This document shows positions 53,306 through 62,387 of a DNA stretch of 64,000 nt, piece after piece; the first letter of the stretch is position 1, and each line of letters opens with the position of its first letter. Both the position numbers and the translations under genes were made by a program. The notes below the pieces were generated by a model that worked only from the letters and a program-made list of their open reading frames with translations, had not been told where the DNA came from and searched no databases. The stretch comes from an uncultured Lachnospiraceae bacterium (GTDB lineage Bacteria; Bacillota; Clostridia; Lachnospirales; Lachnospiraceae): the NCBI GenBank assembly GCA_947626435.1, contig CANQSB010000013.1:16188-80187 (forward strand), read 5' to 3'.

Positions 53306-54370
53306 ATGAAAGCATGGGTACTTCACAATATCGGCAGCATAAGCTATGAATATGCCAAGGAGCCCCAAATTGGCGAAAACGAAGTATTAATAGCTGTGAA
53401 AGCCGCAGGCATATGCGGCTCGGATATTCCGCGAATTTACCGCGACGGCGCGCATCAGATGCCGCTGATACCAGGACACGAATTTTCAGGAGAGGTGGCA
53501 AAAGTCGGCAGCAAGGCAGACAAAGGCTGGCTCCATAAACGGGTGGGCATATATCCGCTGATTCCCTGCAAAGCGTGTCCCCCCTGTCAAAAAGGCGGAT
53601 ATGAAATGTGCAGGCGCTACAGCTATCTAGGTTCGAGGCGTGACGGGGGATTTGCCCAATATGTGGCAGTGCCGGCGGATAATTTAATTGAGCTTCCCGA
53701 CTGTGTTACATATGAGCAGGCTGCGATGCTGGAGCCTATGTCGGTTGCAGTCCATGCGATGCGCAGATTTCCAATAGAAAAGACAGCTACTGTTACGGTA
53801 TGTGGCCTTGGCACAATCGGAATGCTTCTTGTCATGCTTTTGAGGGAGCGCGGGATAGAGAATATTTTTGCCATTGGCAATAAAGACTATCAGCGCAGGA
53901 CACTTTTAGAGCTTGGCATTGGGGCGGATAACTATTGCGACAGCAGTGCTGATGACGCGGCGAAATGGCTTATGCAGCGTACAGACGGGCAAGGCACGGA
54001 TATATTTTTTGAGTGTGTTGGCAAAAACGAGACAATATCGCAGGCGGTCAATCTGACAGCGGCGGGTGGCAAAATCTGTCTTGTGGGCAATCCCTATACT
54101 GATATGCAGCTTGATAAACAGACCTACTGGAAAATCCTGCGCAACCAGCTCACAGTGGCAGGAACATGGAACTCCGCTTTCTTTGCAAAGGAGGGAAGCG
54201 GCAGTAAGGAGGATACCGATTGGAGTTATGTCCTGCGTCTGTTGGGGCAGAAAAAGATTGCGCCTGAAAAGCTGATATCGCACCGCTTTGAGCTCGAACA
54301 TTTAGACAAGGGTTTTGGCATAATGAAAAATAAGTCCGAGGATTTCTTAAAGATTATGGCTGTGTTATAA
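53306..54370 (+). CDS. Zinc-dependent polyol(-phosphate) dehydrogenase, MDR family
   Basis: 354 residues. AAGICGSDIPRIY (catalytic zinc Cys) is near residue 36, GHEFSGEVAKVG near 58, the structural zinc cysteines in PCKACPPCQKGGYEMC near 90, and the NAD motif CGLGTIGMLLVMLL near 165. Family members include galactitol-1-phosphate and ribitol-5-phosphate (TarJ-like) dehydrogenases. With the epimerase and cytidylyltransferase upstream it would reduce ribulose- or xylulose-5-phosphate to a pentitol phosphate, later activated with CTP. Last gene before rnpB. Confidence 0.8.
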   Translation: MKAWVLHNIGSISYEYAKEPQIGENEVLIAVKAAGICGSDIPRIYRDGAHQMPLIPGHEFSGEVAKVGSKADKGWLHKRVGIYPLIPCKACPPCQKGGYEMCRRYSYLGSRRDGGFAQYVAVPADNLIELPDCVTYEQAAMLEPMSVAVHAMRRFPIEKTATVTVCGLGTIGMLLVMLLRERGIENIFAIGNKDYQRRTLLELGIGADNYCDSSADDAAKWLMQRTDGQGTDIFFECVGKNETISQAVNLTAAGGKICLVGNPYTDMQLDKQTYWKILRNQLTVAGTWNSAFFAKEGSGSKEDTDWSYVLRLLGQKKIAPEKLISHRFELEHLDKGFGIMKNKSEDFLKIMAVL

Positions 54371-54378
54371 CTTCCATC

Positions 54379-54407
54379 TTGCACAATCACAAAAATAATT
54401 ATAAAAT
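54379..54407 (+). promoter_or_regulatory. Putative rnpB promoter
   Basis: TTGCAC (54379-54384), 17-base spacer and TAAAAT (54402-54407), predicting a start at about 54413, exactly at the 5' arm of the RNase P RNA P1 stem. The -35 box matches consensus weakly. Confidence 0.55.
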
Positions 54408-54412
54408 AATAC

Positions 54413-54790
54413 TGCAACCACATCAAACGGCCGCGGCTCTGCATACCGCAGGGATGAGGAAAGTCCGGGCTCCACAGGGCAGAATGCCGGATAATGTCCG
54501 GTAGAGGTGACTCTAAGGATAGTGCAACAGAAATAAACCGCCATAATCTTGTTTCGGCAATGTTTTGGTAAGGGTGGAATGGCAGTGTAAGAGACTACCG
54601 CCTCTACGGTAACGCGGAGGGCATATGTAAACCCCATTCGGAGCAAGACCAAATAGAGAGCGACAGACTTGCCCGGTCTGCTTTCAGGTGGGTCGCTTGA
54701 GATTATCGGCAACGATAATCCTAGATAGATGGCCGTTCGCGGAAGCTTTTGCTTCCGCCGACATAACCCGGCTTACCGTTGTGGTTGCGA
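54413..54790 (+). ncRNA. rnpB: RNase P RNA (class A)
   Basis: About 378 bases. The conserved core is complete: GAGGAAAGTCCGGGCTCCAC near 54456, AGTGCAACAGAAA near 54520, GGTAAGGGTGGAA near 54566, the GGAGCAAGACCAAATAGAG block near 54640 and the 3' ACATAACCCGGCTTACCG near 54760. The P1 helix pairs GCAACCACA at 54414 with TGTGGTTGC at 54780, fixing both ends; ACGGCC/GGCCGT pairs inside it. A hairpin at 54738-54759 replaces a variable helix. Confidence 0.96.
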
Positions 54791-54799
54791 TATGAAAAT

Positions 54800-54826
54800 A
54801 AGGGACTGGTTTACAGTTCCTTTTTG
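54800..54826 (+). terminator. Terminator of rnpB
   Basis: AAGGGACTG pairs with CAGTTCCTT over a 5-base loop, then TTTT. Confidence 0.8.
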
Positions 54827-54864
54827 CCGTGATATGAAATTTTTAATTAGGTGCGGAGGCATAT

Positions 54865-55698
54865 ATGAAAAAAGCTGTCTGTGCAATGCTTGCTGTGCTT
54901 ATGGTAATCGGATGTATTTTTATCGGAAATTCAGACAGGCATAACATTCAAATCCTTTCGTGCATAGAGGGTGGCAACCACCGTTTTGTCCAAAGAATTG
55001 CCACAATGACAGAGCTAAGTGAACCGCAAGGCGAAAGCCCAAGGACAAAAATCCTCTATCGCCTCGCCCAAAGGAGCATAGTAAGGATATCAATGAATGA
55101 ATATGCGGGCAGTGGATTAATCTGGCGCATGGATGGCGGGCGGCTGATAATAGCTTCAAACAGGCATCTTTTAATGGAGGATACTGACGCAGATGTCATT
55201 TTTTATGACGACACGCACGCGCAGGCAAAAATTTTTGGCTATTCGCAGCAATACGATATTGGTTTTTTATATGTTGAAACAAAGGAAATTCCTGAAAGCG
55301 TGATATGTGGTATGAATGCAGTAACGCCGCTGTTGTGTGACATTGAGGGCAGTGTGCAGGAGAGAAATGATTTTGTAGGAGAGCGTATAGGCACTGACAT
55401 TATGCAGCTTGGCGCAAACCTAAACGGAGGCGGTATGTTGTTTTCAAAGGGATATATTATGGCGGTGAATTTTTCGTCCGTGTTTAACTGCTTTATGATA
55501 CAGACAAAATGTTACGCGCGCGCGGGAATGTCTGGTGGCGGAATGTTTGATGAAGACGGACGGCTTCTCGGCATGATATCCGGCGGAGATGTGGGTGGCG
55601 AACCATCGGCAAAAGAAAGTGAGATAACCTACAACCTTCCGGCGGGCACGATAGAAAACGAATATTTAGCAATCTTACATGATTTTTCCAATAACTAA
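54865..55698 (+). CDS. Exported trypsin-like serine protease (S1/HtrA-type fold)
   Basis: 277 residues; GGAGG-like site before ATG 54865. Residues 3-21 are a hydrophobic signal/anchor segment (AVCAMLAVLMVIGCIFIG) with a Cys that could allow lipidation, though no clean lipobox is seen. The catalytic triad is visible: His in ASNRHLL near residue 101, Asp in YDIGFLY near 132 and Ser in AGMSGGGMF near 228. No PDZ domain follows, unlike HtrA. Probably acts on extracytoplasmic substrates. Confidence 0.8.
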   Translation: MKKAVCAMLAVLMVIGCIFIGNSDRHNIQILSCIEGGNHRFVQRIATMTELSEPQGESPRTKILYRLAQRSIVRISMNEYAGSGLIWRMDGGRLIIASNRHLLMEDTDADVIFYDDTHAQAKIFGYSQQYDIGFLYVETKEIPESVICGMNAVTPLLCDIEGSVQERNDFVGERIGTDIMQLGANLNGGGMLFSKGYIMAVNFSSVFNCFMIQTKCYARAGMSGGGMFDEDGRLLGMISGGDVGGEPSAKESEITYNLPAGTIENEYLAILHDFSNN

Positions 55699-55822
55699 AA
55701 GGATGAAAAAGCCTTGGACAAGATGCGTTAAGGGAAACGCAGTAAAGATAATTGTGAAAAGCGTTTTTTAAACTAACCGAATTGTAAATACTTGATGAAT
55801 ACACACAGAAAAGAGGAAAACA

Positions 55823-56311
55823 ATGGTAAAACCGCAGAAAATGGGACGAATTTCAAAGGTTGATGCGTACTTAAACTGTGCGGAAAATTTCGCGTACAGG
55901 AGCACATGCATAAAGCGGAAGTACGGCGCTGTGATTGTCAAGGACGATGCCGTAATATCGACAGGCTATAATGGCTCGCCGCGCGGCTTTGAAAACTGCT
56001 GCGACATAGGTGATTGCCCGCGGATACGAAAAAACATGCATCAGGGCGAGGGTTATGCGATATGCCGCGCCGTACACGCGGAGGCGAATGCGCTTTTAAA
56101 CTGTTCGCGTGAGCAGACATTGGGGGCGGATTTGTACCTTGCAGGCATAAATCCAGAGGATTTGTCGGTCCATAAGGCAAAACCATGTCCATTGTGTGCG
56201 CGTATGATTATTCAGGCAGGAATCAGAAATGTATACCTCAGAATCGGCGAGGGCGCGGACAACTATGAGCGGATAAGCGCGGATAAGCTTGAATGGTATG
56301 TGAAGGAATAA
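55823..56311 (+). CDS. dCMP deaminase (ComEB-like)
   Basis: 162 residues. Cytidine/deoxycytidylate deaminase fold with RKYGAVIVKDD near residue 32, CRAVHAEANALLN near 73 (zinc His and catalytic Glu) and KPCPLCARMIIQAGI near 113 (zinc Cys pair). It deaminates dCMP to dUMP for thymidylate synthesis. AGAGGA precedes the start. Single gene between terminator-poor gaps. Confidence 0.9.
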   Translation: MVKPQKMGRISKVDAYLNCAENFAYRSTCIKRKYGAVIVKDDAVISTGYNGSPRGFENCCDIGDCPRIRKNMHQGEGYAICRAVHAEANALLNCSREQTLGADLYLAGINPEDLSVHKAKPCPLCARMIIQAGIRNVYLRIGEGADNYERISADKLEWYVKE

Positions 56312-56457
56312 TATTTTAAAATTTTCTTAATTTATTTTTAATAGGTATATTTATGGTATTTTCATTGTGTTTGTGATATTATTAAAAATTAAGGGTAAAG
56401 TTTAAATTATTCAGAAGCCTGAAAGCTTCCGATAAATAGAAAGGTTGGCGGTTTAAA

Positions 56458-57648
56458 ATGACAAAGATTGATATTTTTTCAGGTTTTTTAGGAGCGGGCA
56501 AGACTACGCTCATCAAGAAGCTTTTAAAGGAGGCGCTCGACGCGTCAAAAGTTGTTTTGATTGAAAATGAGTTTGGCGAGATTGGCATTGACGGCGGCTT
56601 TTTGAAGGAGTCGGGCGTGGAGATAAAGGAGATGAATTCAGGCTGCATATGCTGTTCGCTTGTAGGCGATTTTGGCACATCACTTGCGGAGGTGCTTAAA
56701 AAGTACCAGCCGGAGCGCATACTGATTGAGCCGTCAGGCGTCGGCAAGCTTTCCGATGTAATGAAAGCGGTTCAGAAGGTGGACACTGATGTAGAGGTTA
56801 CGCTCAACAGCGCGGTAGTAGTGGTTGACGCGAATAAATGCAAAATGTACGCAAAGAATTTTGGCGAGTTTTTCCTGAACCAGATAGAGCATGCGGGCAC
56901 TATTATTCTAAGCAGGACGGGCGATATAAGCGAGAGCAAGCTTAATACGGCACTTGAGATAATTCGCGAGCACAACAGCAAGGCAACAGTAATCACGACG
57001 CCTTGGGAGCAGCTTGACGGCAAACAGATACTTGAAACGATTGAAAACGCTAAGGATTTAGAGGCGGAGCTTATGGCGGAGGTTGCGGCTATGCATGACG
57101 AGCACGAGCACCACCACCATGACCATGATGACGAGCATGAGCATCATCATGACCATGAGCATCACGACCACGACGATGAGCATGAGCACCACCACGATCA
57201 TGACGACGAGCACGAGCATCACCATCATGACCATGATGAGCATGAACATTACCACGATCATGACGAGCATGAACATCACCATGATGATGAACATGAACAC
57301 CATCACGATCATGGCGACGGCTGTACATGCGGCTGCCACGACCATGACCACGAGCAACATCACCACCACGCTGACGAAATATTCACAAGCTGGGGCTTTG
57401 AAACGCCCGCTTCCTATACAAAGGAGCAGCTTGAAGAAATACTTGAAAAGCTTGATGATGAGAAAACATACGGCTCTATACTTCGCGCAAAGGGAATGGT
57501 TTCATCAGGAAACGGCGCATGGCTTCATTTTGACTATGTTCCCGGAGAAAGCAGCGTGAGAGAAGGCGCTGCGGAGGTTACCGGCAAAATCTGCGTGATA
57601 GGCGCTGAGCTCAAAGAGGATAACCTGAAAACTCTGTTTGCGCAGTAA
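56458..57648 (+). CDS. CobW/COG0523-family GTPase with long His-rich metal-binding tract
   Basis: 396 residues. Walker A GFLGAGKTT at 9-17, the family's CxCC motif (Cys63, Cys65, Cys66), Walker B-like RILIEPSGVG near 88 and a CobW C-terminal domain at about 310-396. Residues 213-304 are almost entirely His, Asp and Glu in short HEHHHDHDDE-type units, with a CTCGCH pair at the end. COG0523 proteins with such tracts are zinc metallochaperones or stores. The next gene encodes a second family member. Confidence 0.9.
   Translation: MTKIDIFSGFLGAGKTTLIKKLLKEALDASKVVLIENEFGEIGIDGGFLKESGVEIKEMNSGCICCSLVGDFGTSLAEVLKKYQPERILIEPSGVGKLSDVMKAVQKVDTDVEVTLNSAVVVVDANKCKMYAKNFGEFFLNQIEHAGTIILSRTGDISESKLNTALEIIREHNSKATVITTPWEQLDGKQILETIENAKDLEAELMAEVAAMHDEHEHHHHDHDDEHEHHHDHEHHDHDDEHEHHHDHDDEHEHHHHDHDEHEHYHDHDEHEHHHDDEHEHHHDHGDGCTCGCHDHDHEQHHHHADEIFTSWGFETPASYTKEQLEEILEKLDDEKTYGSILRAKGMVSSGNGAWLHFDYVPGESSVREGAAEVTGKICVIGAELKEDNLKTLFAQ
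57100..57372 (+). repeat. Degenerate tandem repeat encoding the His/Asp/Glu tract
   Basis: Short units of CAT/CAC, GAC/GAT and GAG codons repeat for about 270 bases inside the GTPase gene. Unit lengths vary, so this is a coding low-complexity repeat prone to length change, not a CRISPR array. Confidence 0.85.
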
Positions 57649-57751
57649 AATATCAAGAAACTCCAAGTCTGCAAGGAAACATGGTCAAAGAATCTTTGGG
57701 CAGGCTTTATAAGCCGCAGGGAATGCGGTCAAGGAAAATGGAGGTATTACT

Positions 57752-58684
57752 TTGAAACCTGTATATATAATAAATGGATTTCTGGAGAGCGGGAAGACGG
57801 AGTTTATATTGTACACGCTTTCGCAGCCCTATTTCCAAATCAGGGGCACTACGCTTTTAATTTTGTGCGAGGAGGGCGAGATAGAGTATGATGAGGATAT
57901 TCTTAAATCGAGCCATACGGTAGTCGAGGTAATCGACGAGGAGGCGCAGATGACTTCCGCTAATATGGTGGAGCTTGAAAAAAAGCATAAGCCCGAGCGC
58001 ATTATAATAGAGTACAACGGCATGTGGAATTTCAAGAACCTGAAGCTTCCATGGCACTGGCGTGTGGAGCAGCAGATTACCACGATAAACGCCGCTACTT
58101 TCCAAAACTACTATACTAATATGCGCTCGCTTCTCGCCGAGATGATTAGAAAATCAGAGCTTATCATATTTAACCGCTGCGACGGCTTGATGGACCAGCT
58201 CAGCGGCTTTAAGCGCAATGTAAAGGCGGTATGCCCGCAGGCGGAAATAGTGTTTGAGGACAAAAACGGCGATGTCAACCAGATATTTGAGGAAGATTTG
58301 CCTTATGACTTAAAGAGCTCGACTTTGGAGCTTGACGATTACGGCTATGGCATTTTTTACCTTGATGCTATGGACAATCTGGACAGGTATATTGATAAGA
58401 CTATCAAATTCAAGGCTATGGTATTAAAGCCGGAGGGCAGTGATGACAAGTATTTCGTGCCGGGGCGCATGGCTATGACCTGTTGCGCTGACGATATGGC
58501 GTTCCTTGGCTATGCATGCAAATACGATAAATGCAAAGACCTTGAAAACAAGCAGTGGGTAGATGTGACAGCTACGGTTCACAGAGAATACTGGAAGGAC
58601 TACAACGGCGAAGGGCCTATTCTTCATGCCGTAAGCGTGACCGACACAAAGAAGCCAAAAAATGAGGTTTTGAATTTTTCATAA
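57752..58684 (+). CDS. Divergent CobW-like GTPase with YcgQ/TIGR03943-like C-terminus
   Basis: 310 residues with a TTG start 7 bases after GGAGG. The P-loop is changed to NGFLESGKTEF and the CxCC motif is absent. FNRCDGLMDQL near residue 148 fits the GTP-specificity region. The C-terminal part (YFVPGRMAMTCCADDMAFLGYACKYDKCKDLENKQWV) resembles the conserved end of the YcgQ/TIGR03943 proteins often found beside YraQ permeases and CobW GTPases. Likely works with the upstream GTPase in metal handling. Confidence 0.75.
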   Translation: MKPVYIINGFLESGKTEFILYTLSQPYFQIRGTTLLILCEEGEIEYDEDILKSSHTVVEVIDEEAQMTSANMVELEKKHKPERIIIEYNGMWNFKNLKLPWHWRVEQQITTINAATFQNYYTNMRSLLAEMIRKSELIIFNRCDGLMDQLSGFKRNVKAVCPQAEIVFEDKNGDVNQIFEEDLPYDLKSSTLELDDYGYGIFYLDAMDNLDRYIDKTIKFKAMVLKPEGSDDKYFVPGRMAMTCCADDMAFLGYACKYDKCKDLENKQWVDVTATVHREYWKDYNGEGPILHAVSVTDTKKPKNEVLNFS

Positions 58685-58727
58685 AAAATCCGCTTAGCCG
58701 TTTTAGAGGTTCGGATAGGTACAATAT

Positions 58728-58760
58728 AAGGCTGCCGCACTAGTGTGGCAGCCTTATTTT
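58728..58760. terminator. Bidirectional terminator
   Basis: AAGGCTGCC and GGCAGCCTT extended by GCAC/GTGT give a 13-bp stem with a 2-base loop, followed by ATTTT on the plus strand. It lies between convergent CobW-like and pyrI genes. Confidence 0.8.
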
Positions 58761-58776
58761 CAAATTTATATGTCTG

Positions 58777-59214
58777 TTACAGCAAATCCGTATCACTGTA
58801 CTTTTCTTCGCAGTATTTGCAGCGGTAAATCTCTTTCTTTTCATCAGTAAGCACAAAAATATGCGGTAGCTCCTGTTCGATTGATGTGATGCAGCGCGGG
58901 TTTTTGCATTTAAGCACATTTTTTATTTCCTTTGGCAGTGAGAGCGGGAGTTTCTGGACAATTTCGCTGTTTTTGATGACATTGACTGTGATGTTGTGGT
59001 CGATAAAGCTCAGTATGTCGAGATTAAGTGTGTTGATGTCGCACTCAACCTTTAGGATATCCTTTTTTTCCATCTTTTCGCTGCGCGCGTTTTTGATAAT
59101 TGCTACGGTGCAGTCAAGCTTATCAAGTCCCAAATGCTTATAAATGCTAAGGCTTTTTCCTGCTTTGATATGGTCGAGCACAAAGCCCTCCTCAATTTTT
59201 CCGACATTTAACAT
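58777..59214 (-). CDS. pyrI: Aspartate carbamoyltransferase regulatory chain
   Basis: 145 residues. The N-terminal allosteric nucleotide-binding domain has GKIEEGFVLDHIKAGKSLSIYK, which carries the typical His and Lys. The C-terminal zinc domain has four cysteines in CKNPRC...CKYCEEKY. It binds effectors and modulates PyrB in the first step of pyrimidine synthesis. Lies 69 bases after pyrB with its own GGAGG. Confidence 0.94.
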   Translation of the reverse strand: MLNVGKIEEGFVLDHIKAGKSLSIYKHLGLDKLDCTVAIIKNARSEKMEKKDILKVECDINTLNLDILSFIDHNITVNVIKNSEIVQKLPLSLPKEIKNVLKCKNPRCITSIEQELPHIFVLTDEKKEIYRCKYCEEKYSDTDLL

Positions 59215-59283
59215 AGGTAAACCTCCATTTCTGTAAAAAACTAAATTAAAATACTTAAAATCTCAAATTTTCAATACAAAACC

Positions 59284-60198
59284 TCAAACCTTAATTTCAA
59301 GCAGCGTCAAAAGAAGCGCCATTCTTACATACACTCCGTACTGTACCTGGCGGAAATATACAGCCCTTGGATCGCTGTCAACTTCCACTGAAATCTCGTT
59401 TACGCGGGGGAGCGGGTGCAGTACAATCATGTCATCTTTCGCAAGCTTCATTTTTTCCTTGTCGAGAATATAGTAGTCTTTTAAGCGCACATAATCCTCC
59501 TCGTTGAAAAAGCGTTCCTTCTGCACGCGCGTCATATACAGTATGTCAAGCTCGGGCATGACCTCTTCAAGCTTTCTGGTCTCGCGGAAGGGAATATTGC
59601 GTTCGCGCAGCATTTCTATTATGTACTCGGGGATTTTAAGCTCGTCGGGTGATATGAACACGAAATTGATGTTGTCATATCTCACAAGAGCGTTAATCAG
59701 CGAGTGTACTGTACGCCCGAATTTAAGGTCACCGCACAGACCGATTGTAAAGCTGTCAAGACGCCCTTTTATCGCGCGTATGGTGAGCAGGTCAGTGAGT
59801 GTCTGCGTCGGATGCTGGTGTCCGCCGTCGCCCGCGTTGATTACGGGGATTGACGAATGAGATGCGGCTACCATTGGAGCGCCTTCCTTTGGATGGCGTA
59901 TCGCGCATATATCCGCAAAGCAGGAAATGACGCGGATTGTATCTGATACGCTCTCGCCCTTTGCGGCTGATGACGAATTGGCGTCGGAAAAGCCGAGCAC
60001 CTTTCCGCCCAGATTGAGCATGGCGGCTTCAAAGCTGAGCCGTGTGCGTGTGCTCGGCTCATAAAAGCAGGTTGCAAGCTTTTTGCCCTCACAGGCGTGA
60101 GCGTATTTTTCGGGATTTTTCTCGATATCCTCGGCAAGCTCAAAGAGCCTGTCAAGCTCCTCAACCGAGAAATCAAGCGGTCGCATTAAATGTCTCAT
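59284..60198 (-). CDS. pyrB: Aspartate carbamoyltransferase catalytic chain
   Basis: 304 residues. The carbamoyl-phosphate site [16 protein letters not shown] is near residue 46, the second-subunit loop SSAAKGES near 76, [12 protein letters not shown] near 128, and the aspartate-binding TRVQKERF near 224 and [11 protein letters not shown] near 260. It makes carbamoyl aspartate. The leader upstream suggests attenuation control. Confidence 0.96.
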   Translation of the reverse strand: MRHLMRPLDFSVEELDRLFELAEDIEKNPEKYAHACEGKKLATCFYEPSTRTRLSFEAAMLNLGGKVLGFSDANSSSAAKGESVSDTIRVISCFADICAIRHPKEGAPMVAASHSSIPVINAGDGGHQHPTQTLTDLLTIRAIKGRLDSFTIGLCGDLKFGRTVHSLINALVRYDNINFVFISPDELKIPEYIIEMLRERNIPFRETRKLEEVMPELDILYMTRVQKERFFNEEDYVRLKDYYILDKEKMKLAKDDMIVLHPLPRVNEISVEVDSDPRAVYFRQVQYGVYVRMALLLTLLEIKV

Positions 60199-60222
60199 AA
60201 TTTACCTCTTTCTGCGCTGCCA

Positions 60223-60411
60223 TTAAGCAATACATAAGTGTATTGGCAGTCTGCGAAGGCAGCGCGCGCGCAGAACTGTCGGCATAAAAAAATAAGAGAA
60301 AAACTCTCTTATCTTTAAACTAAAATATAAAACAGAAATACAAAAATAGGAATGAAAAATACACATATTACAAGTAAGATATTTATTATCCAAGTACGAA
60401 AGCTTCGTCAT
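60223..60411 (-). CDS. Putative pyrBI leader peptide (pyrL-like)
   Basis: A 62-codon minus-strand frame starting at ATG 60411, five bases after a strong GGAGG (60421-60417), and ending 24 bases before pyrB. It reads MTKLSYLDNKYLTCNMC at the start, then through U-rich codons (Phe, Tyr, Leu) and directly through the terminator hairpin. This arrangement is like E. coli pyrL, where tight coupling of ribosome and polymerase at low UTP prevents termination. The peptide itself is probably without function. Confidence 0.6.
   Translation of the reverse strand: MTKLSYLDNKYLTCNMCIFHSYFCISVLYFSLKIREFFSYFFMPTVLRARCLRRLPIHLCIA
60285..60312 (-). terminator. Attenuator terminator in pyrBI leader
   Basis: On the minus strand ATAAGAGA (60312-60305) and TCTCTTAT (60299-60292) form an 8-bp stem with a 5-base loop followed by seven Ts. 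It lies inside the leader reading frame, upstream of pyrB, after a U-rich stretch (60313-60363). Confidence 0.75.
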
Positions 60412-60475
60412 AAAATCCTCCAAGCATCATATAGAAACGATTTTCATCCAAAACATATATTAATATGCTTTTGAT

Positions 60476-60504
60476 ATAATATCACATTAGGAAAGATGTT
60501 GCAA
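60476..60504 (-). promoter_or_regulatory. pyrBI promoter
   Basis: Minus-strand TTGCAA (60504-60499), 17-base spacer, TATTAT (60481-60476). It gives a leader of about 270 bases before pyrB. No PyrR-type binding loop is recognised in that leader. Confidence 0.65.
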
Positions 60505-60602
60505 GCAAAATTTTCAAACTGCCGGAATTATAATATTTAGGGTTCATTTCCTGAAATAAGTATGTTATAATAGGCTAAGGCTCGACGCTCTGAGCCTGTT
60601 GT

Positions 60603-60630
60603 CGCCTAAGCACCTAATCTGCTAAGGCGG
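60603..60630 (+). other. Hairpin upstream of the PH-like gene
   Basis: CGCCTAAGCA and TGCTAAGGCG form a 10-bp stem with one mismatch and a 7-base loop. No T run follows, so it is a leader structure or protein site rather than a terminator. TATAAT at 60566-60571 may be the -10 of this gene. Confidence 0.4.
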
Positions 60631-60691
60631 TATGGATAAGATATAAATAAAAAGATTGATGCGACATATTTATCAGAAATGGAGGATTAAA

Positions 60692-61075
60692 ATGGCTGAC
60701 GAAAAGATGTTTAAGGAGCGCAGGAGGTGGCTGTTTTTCGGGCTGCCCTTTACTTTTACCGTGTATAATATAAAGGAGGATGTCGTCACTCTCAATTCGG
60801 GACTGTTGAATACGGAGGAAAATGATTGTTATATGTACAAAATTCAGGATGTCACTTTAAAGACATCGCTGTTTGAGCGCATGTTTGGGCTCGGTACGGT
60901 CGTCTGCTATACGGGTGACACTACAAATCCGCAGCTTGTCATAGAGCATATCAAACATTCAAGGGAAGTCAAGCAGTTCATATTGGAAAAATCGGAGGAG
61001 GCAAGATTAAAGCGCCGCACAATGAATATGCTTGATATAGGTGCGGGAGAAGAAAATGGCGCAGACGAGGATTGA
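60692..61075 (+). CDS. PH-like (bPH2) domain protein
   Basis: Start set at ATG 60692, 6 bases after GGAGG. 127 residues. The region [43 protein letters not shown] matches the bacterial PH-like domain pattern in which a soluble copy stands alone. The charged C-terminus ([10 protein letters not shown]) ends in an acidic tail. No membrane segment. Function unknown. The 3' end overlaps the next gene by 20 bases. Confidence 0.7.
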   Translation: MADEKMFKERRRWLFFGLPFTFTVYNIKEDVVTLNSGLLNTEENDCYMYKIQDVTLKTSLFERMFGLGTVVCYTGDTTNPQLVIEHIKHSREVKQFILEKSEEARLKRRTMNMLDIGAGEENGADED

Positions 61076-62387
61076 CGAACATTATTTAAGCGATAAACAG
61101 CGCGAGGCAAGACGCAGGCAGCGCATAATGGAAATGCGCAGGCAGAAAAGGCGGCAGGAATTTATAAGAAAATATGCCGTATACATAGGGATAGTGGCAG
61201 TTATATGCGTAGTCGCCTTGACATTGGGTGCAAGAGCGCTGATTTTGAAAATAGGAAAAGCAGCAGATAGCAAACAAGCACAAGACCTTCAGACAGAGGA
61301 TTTAATCACAGAAAATTCAACCATAGAAAACTTAACCACAGAAAATTCATCAATAGAAGTCTTGGAACCGTCAGATTTTCAAACGGAGGTTTCAAAGACG
61401 GAAAGCTCACAGGCAGACGCGGCTTCACATGACAACAAAAAAAGTGACACGAATGTCAGTATTTCCGCGAGCCTGATTAGCCCGGGCAGGAGCATAAATC
61501 TTGCTGAACTTGTAAATAACGATATAGAGAAATTTAACGAACAATACATCAGCCCGCTTGGCGGATTGATAAGCCTAGCCCCGCCTCTGTCTGCTTCTGC
61601 TACGGATGCTACGGAATCGTTTAGCGCGGATATCATCAGCGAAAACGGCGTGCTTATAGATGTGGCACAGGGCACGATAATAGCTCAGAGGGATTCGAGG
61701 GCGCGTATTTCACCGGCGTCAATGACCAAAATACTTACGGTGTTGATAGCGGCAGAGCATGTCACAGACCTTGACGATACTTTCACGATGACTGTCGACA
61801 TAACAGATTACAGCTTTACGCATGACTGCAGCAATGTGGGTTTTTCAGTGGGCGAGGTTGTGACTGTGCGTGATTTGTTTTACGGTACGGTGCTGCCGTC
61901 GGGGGCAGATGCCGCGCTGGGGCTTGCCATGTATGTGGCAGGCTCTCACGAGGCGTTTGTGGAGATGATGAACGAAAAGATAGACGAGCTGGGATTGTCA
62001 GATACTACGCATTTTACAAACTGTGTCGGCATATATGACGAAAATCATTACAGCACAGTTTATGACATGGCTGTCATAATGAAAGCGGCTGCTGACAACA
62101 GCTTATGCAGAGAGGTACTATCGGAGCATATATATACTACAAGCGCTACCGAACAGCATCCGGACGGGATAGAAATTTCCAACTGGTTTTTGCGCAGGAT
62201 AGAGGACAAGGATACGCATGGCGAAGTGCTTTGCGCCAAGACGGGTTATGTCGTCCAGTCAGGCAATTGTGCGGCAAGCCTTGCTACAGACACAAGCGGC
62301 AGGGAATATATCTGTGTTACGGCAAAATCAACTAGCAGTTGGCGCTGCATTTACGACCATGTGGCTCTTTATGAGCGCTATCTTTGA
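61056..62387 (+). CDS. D-alanyl-D-alanine carboxypeptidase (peptidase S11)
   Basis: Start set at ATG 61056 after GGGAGAAG. 443 residues. A charged N-terminus is followed by one membrane segment at about residues 38-62 ([22 protein letters not shown]) and a Ser/Thr/Glu-rich linker of about 120 residues with repeated TEN/ENST units. The catalytic domain has SxxK in [18 protein letters not shown] as the SxN-like motif and KTG in CAKTGYV. It trims peptidoglycan pentapeptides outside the membrane. The 3' end overlaps the convergent gene by 56 bases. Confidence 0.9.
   Translation: MAQTRIDEHYLSDKQREARRRQRIMEMRRQKRRQEFIRKYAVYIGIVAVICVVALTLGARALILKIGKAADSKQAQDLQTEDLITENSTIENLTTENSSIEVLEPSDFQTEVSKTESSQADAASHDNKKSDTNVSISASLISPGRSINLAELVNNDIEKFNEQYISPLGGLISLAPPLSASATDATESFSADIISENGVLIDVAQGTIIAQRDSRARISPASMTKILTVLIAAEHVTDLDDTFTMTVDITDYSFTHDCSNVGFSVGEVVTVRDLFYGTVLPSGADAALGLAMYVAGSHEAFVEMMNEKIDELGLSDTTHFTNCVGIYDENHYSTVYDMAVIMKAAADNSLCREVLSEHIYTTSATEQHPDGIEISNWFLRRIEDKDTHGEVLCAKTGYVVQSGNCAASLATDTSGREYICVTAKSTSSWRCIYDHVALYERYL

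Noticed and set aside
54365..54944. Reading frames on both strands across 54365-54944
   Set aside because: They overlap the RNase P RNA and its terminator. The conserved RNA core explains the sequence.
57100..57372. CRISPR-like tandem repeat
   Set aside because: Units are short, of variable length and in frame within a GTPase gene. They code for His/Asp/Glu and there are no spacers or cas genes.
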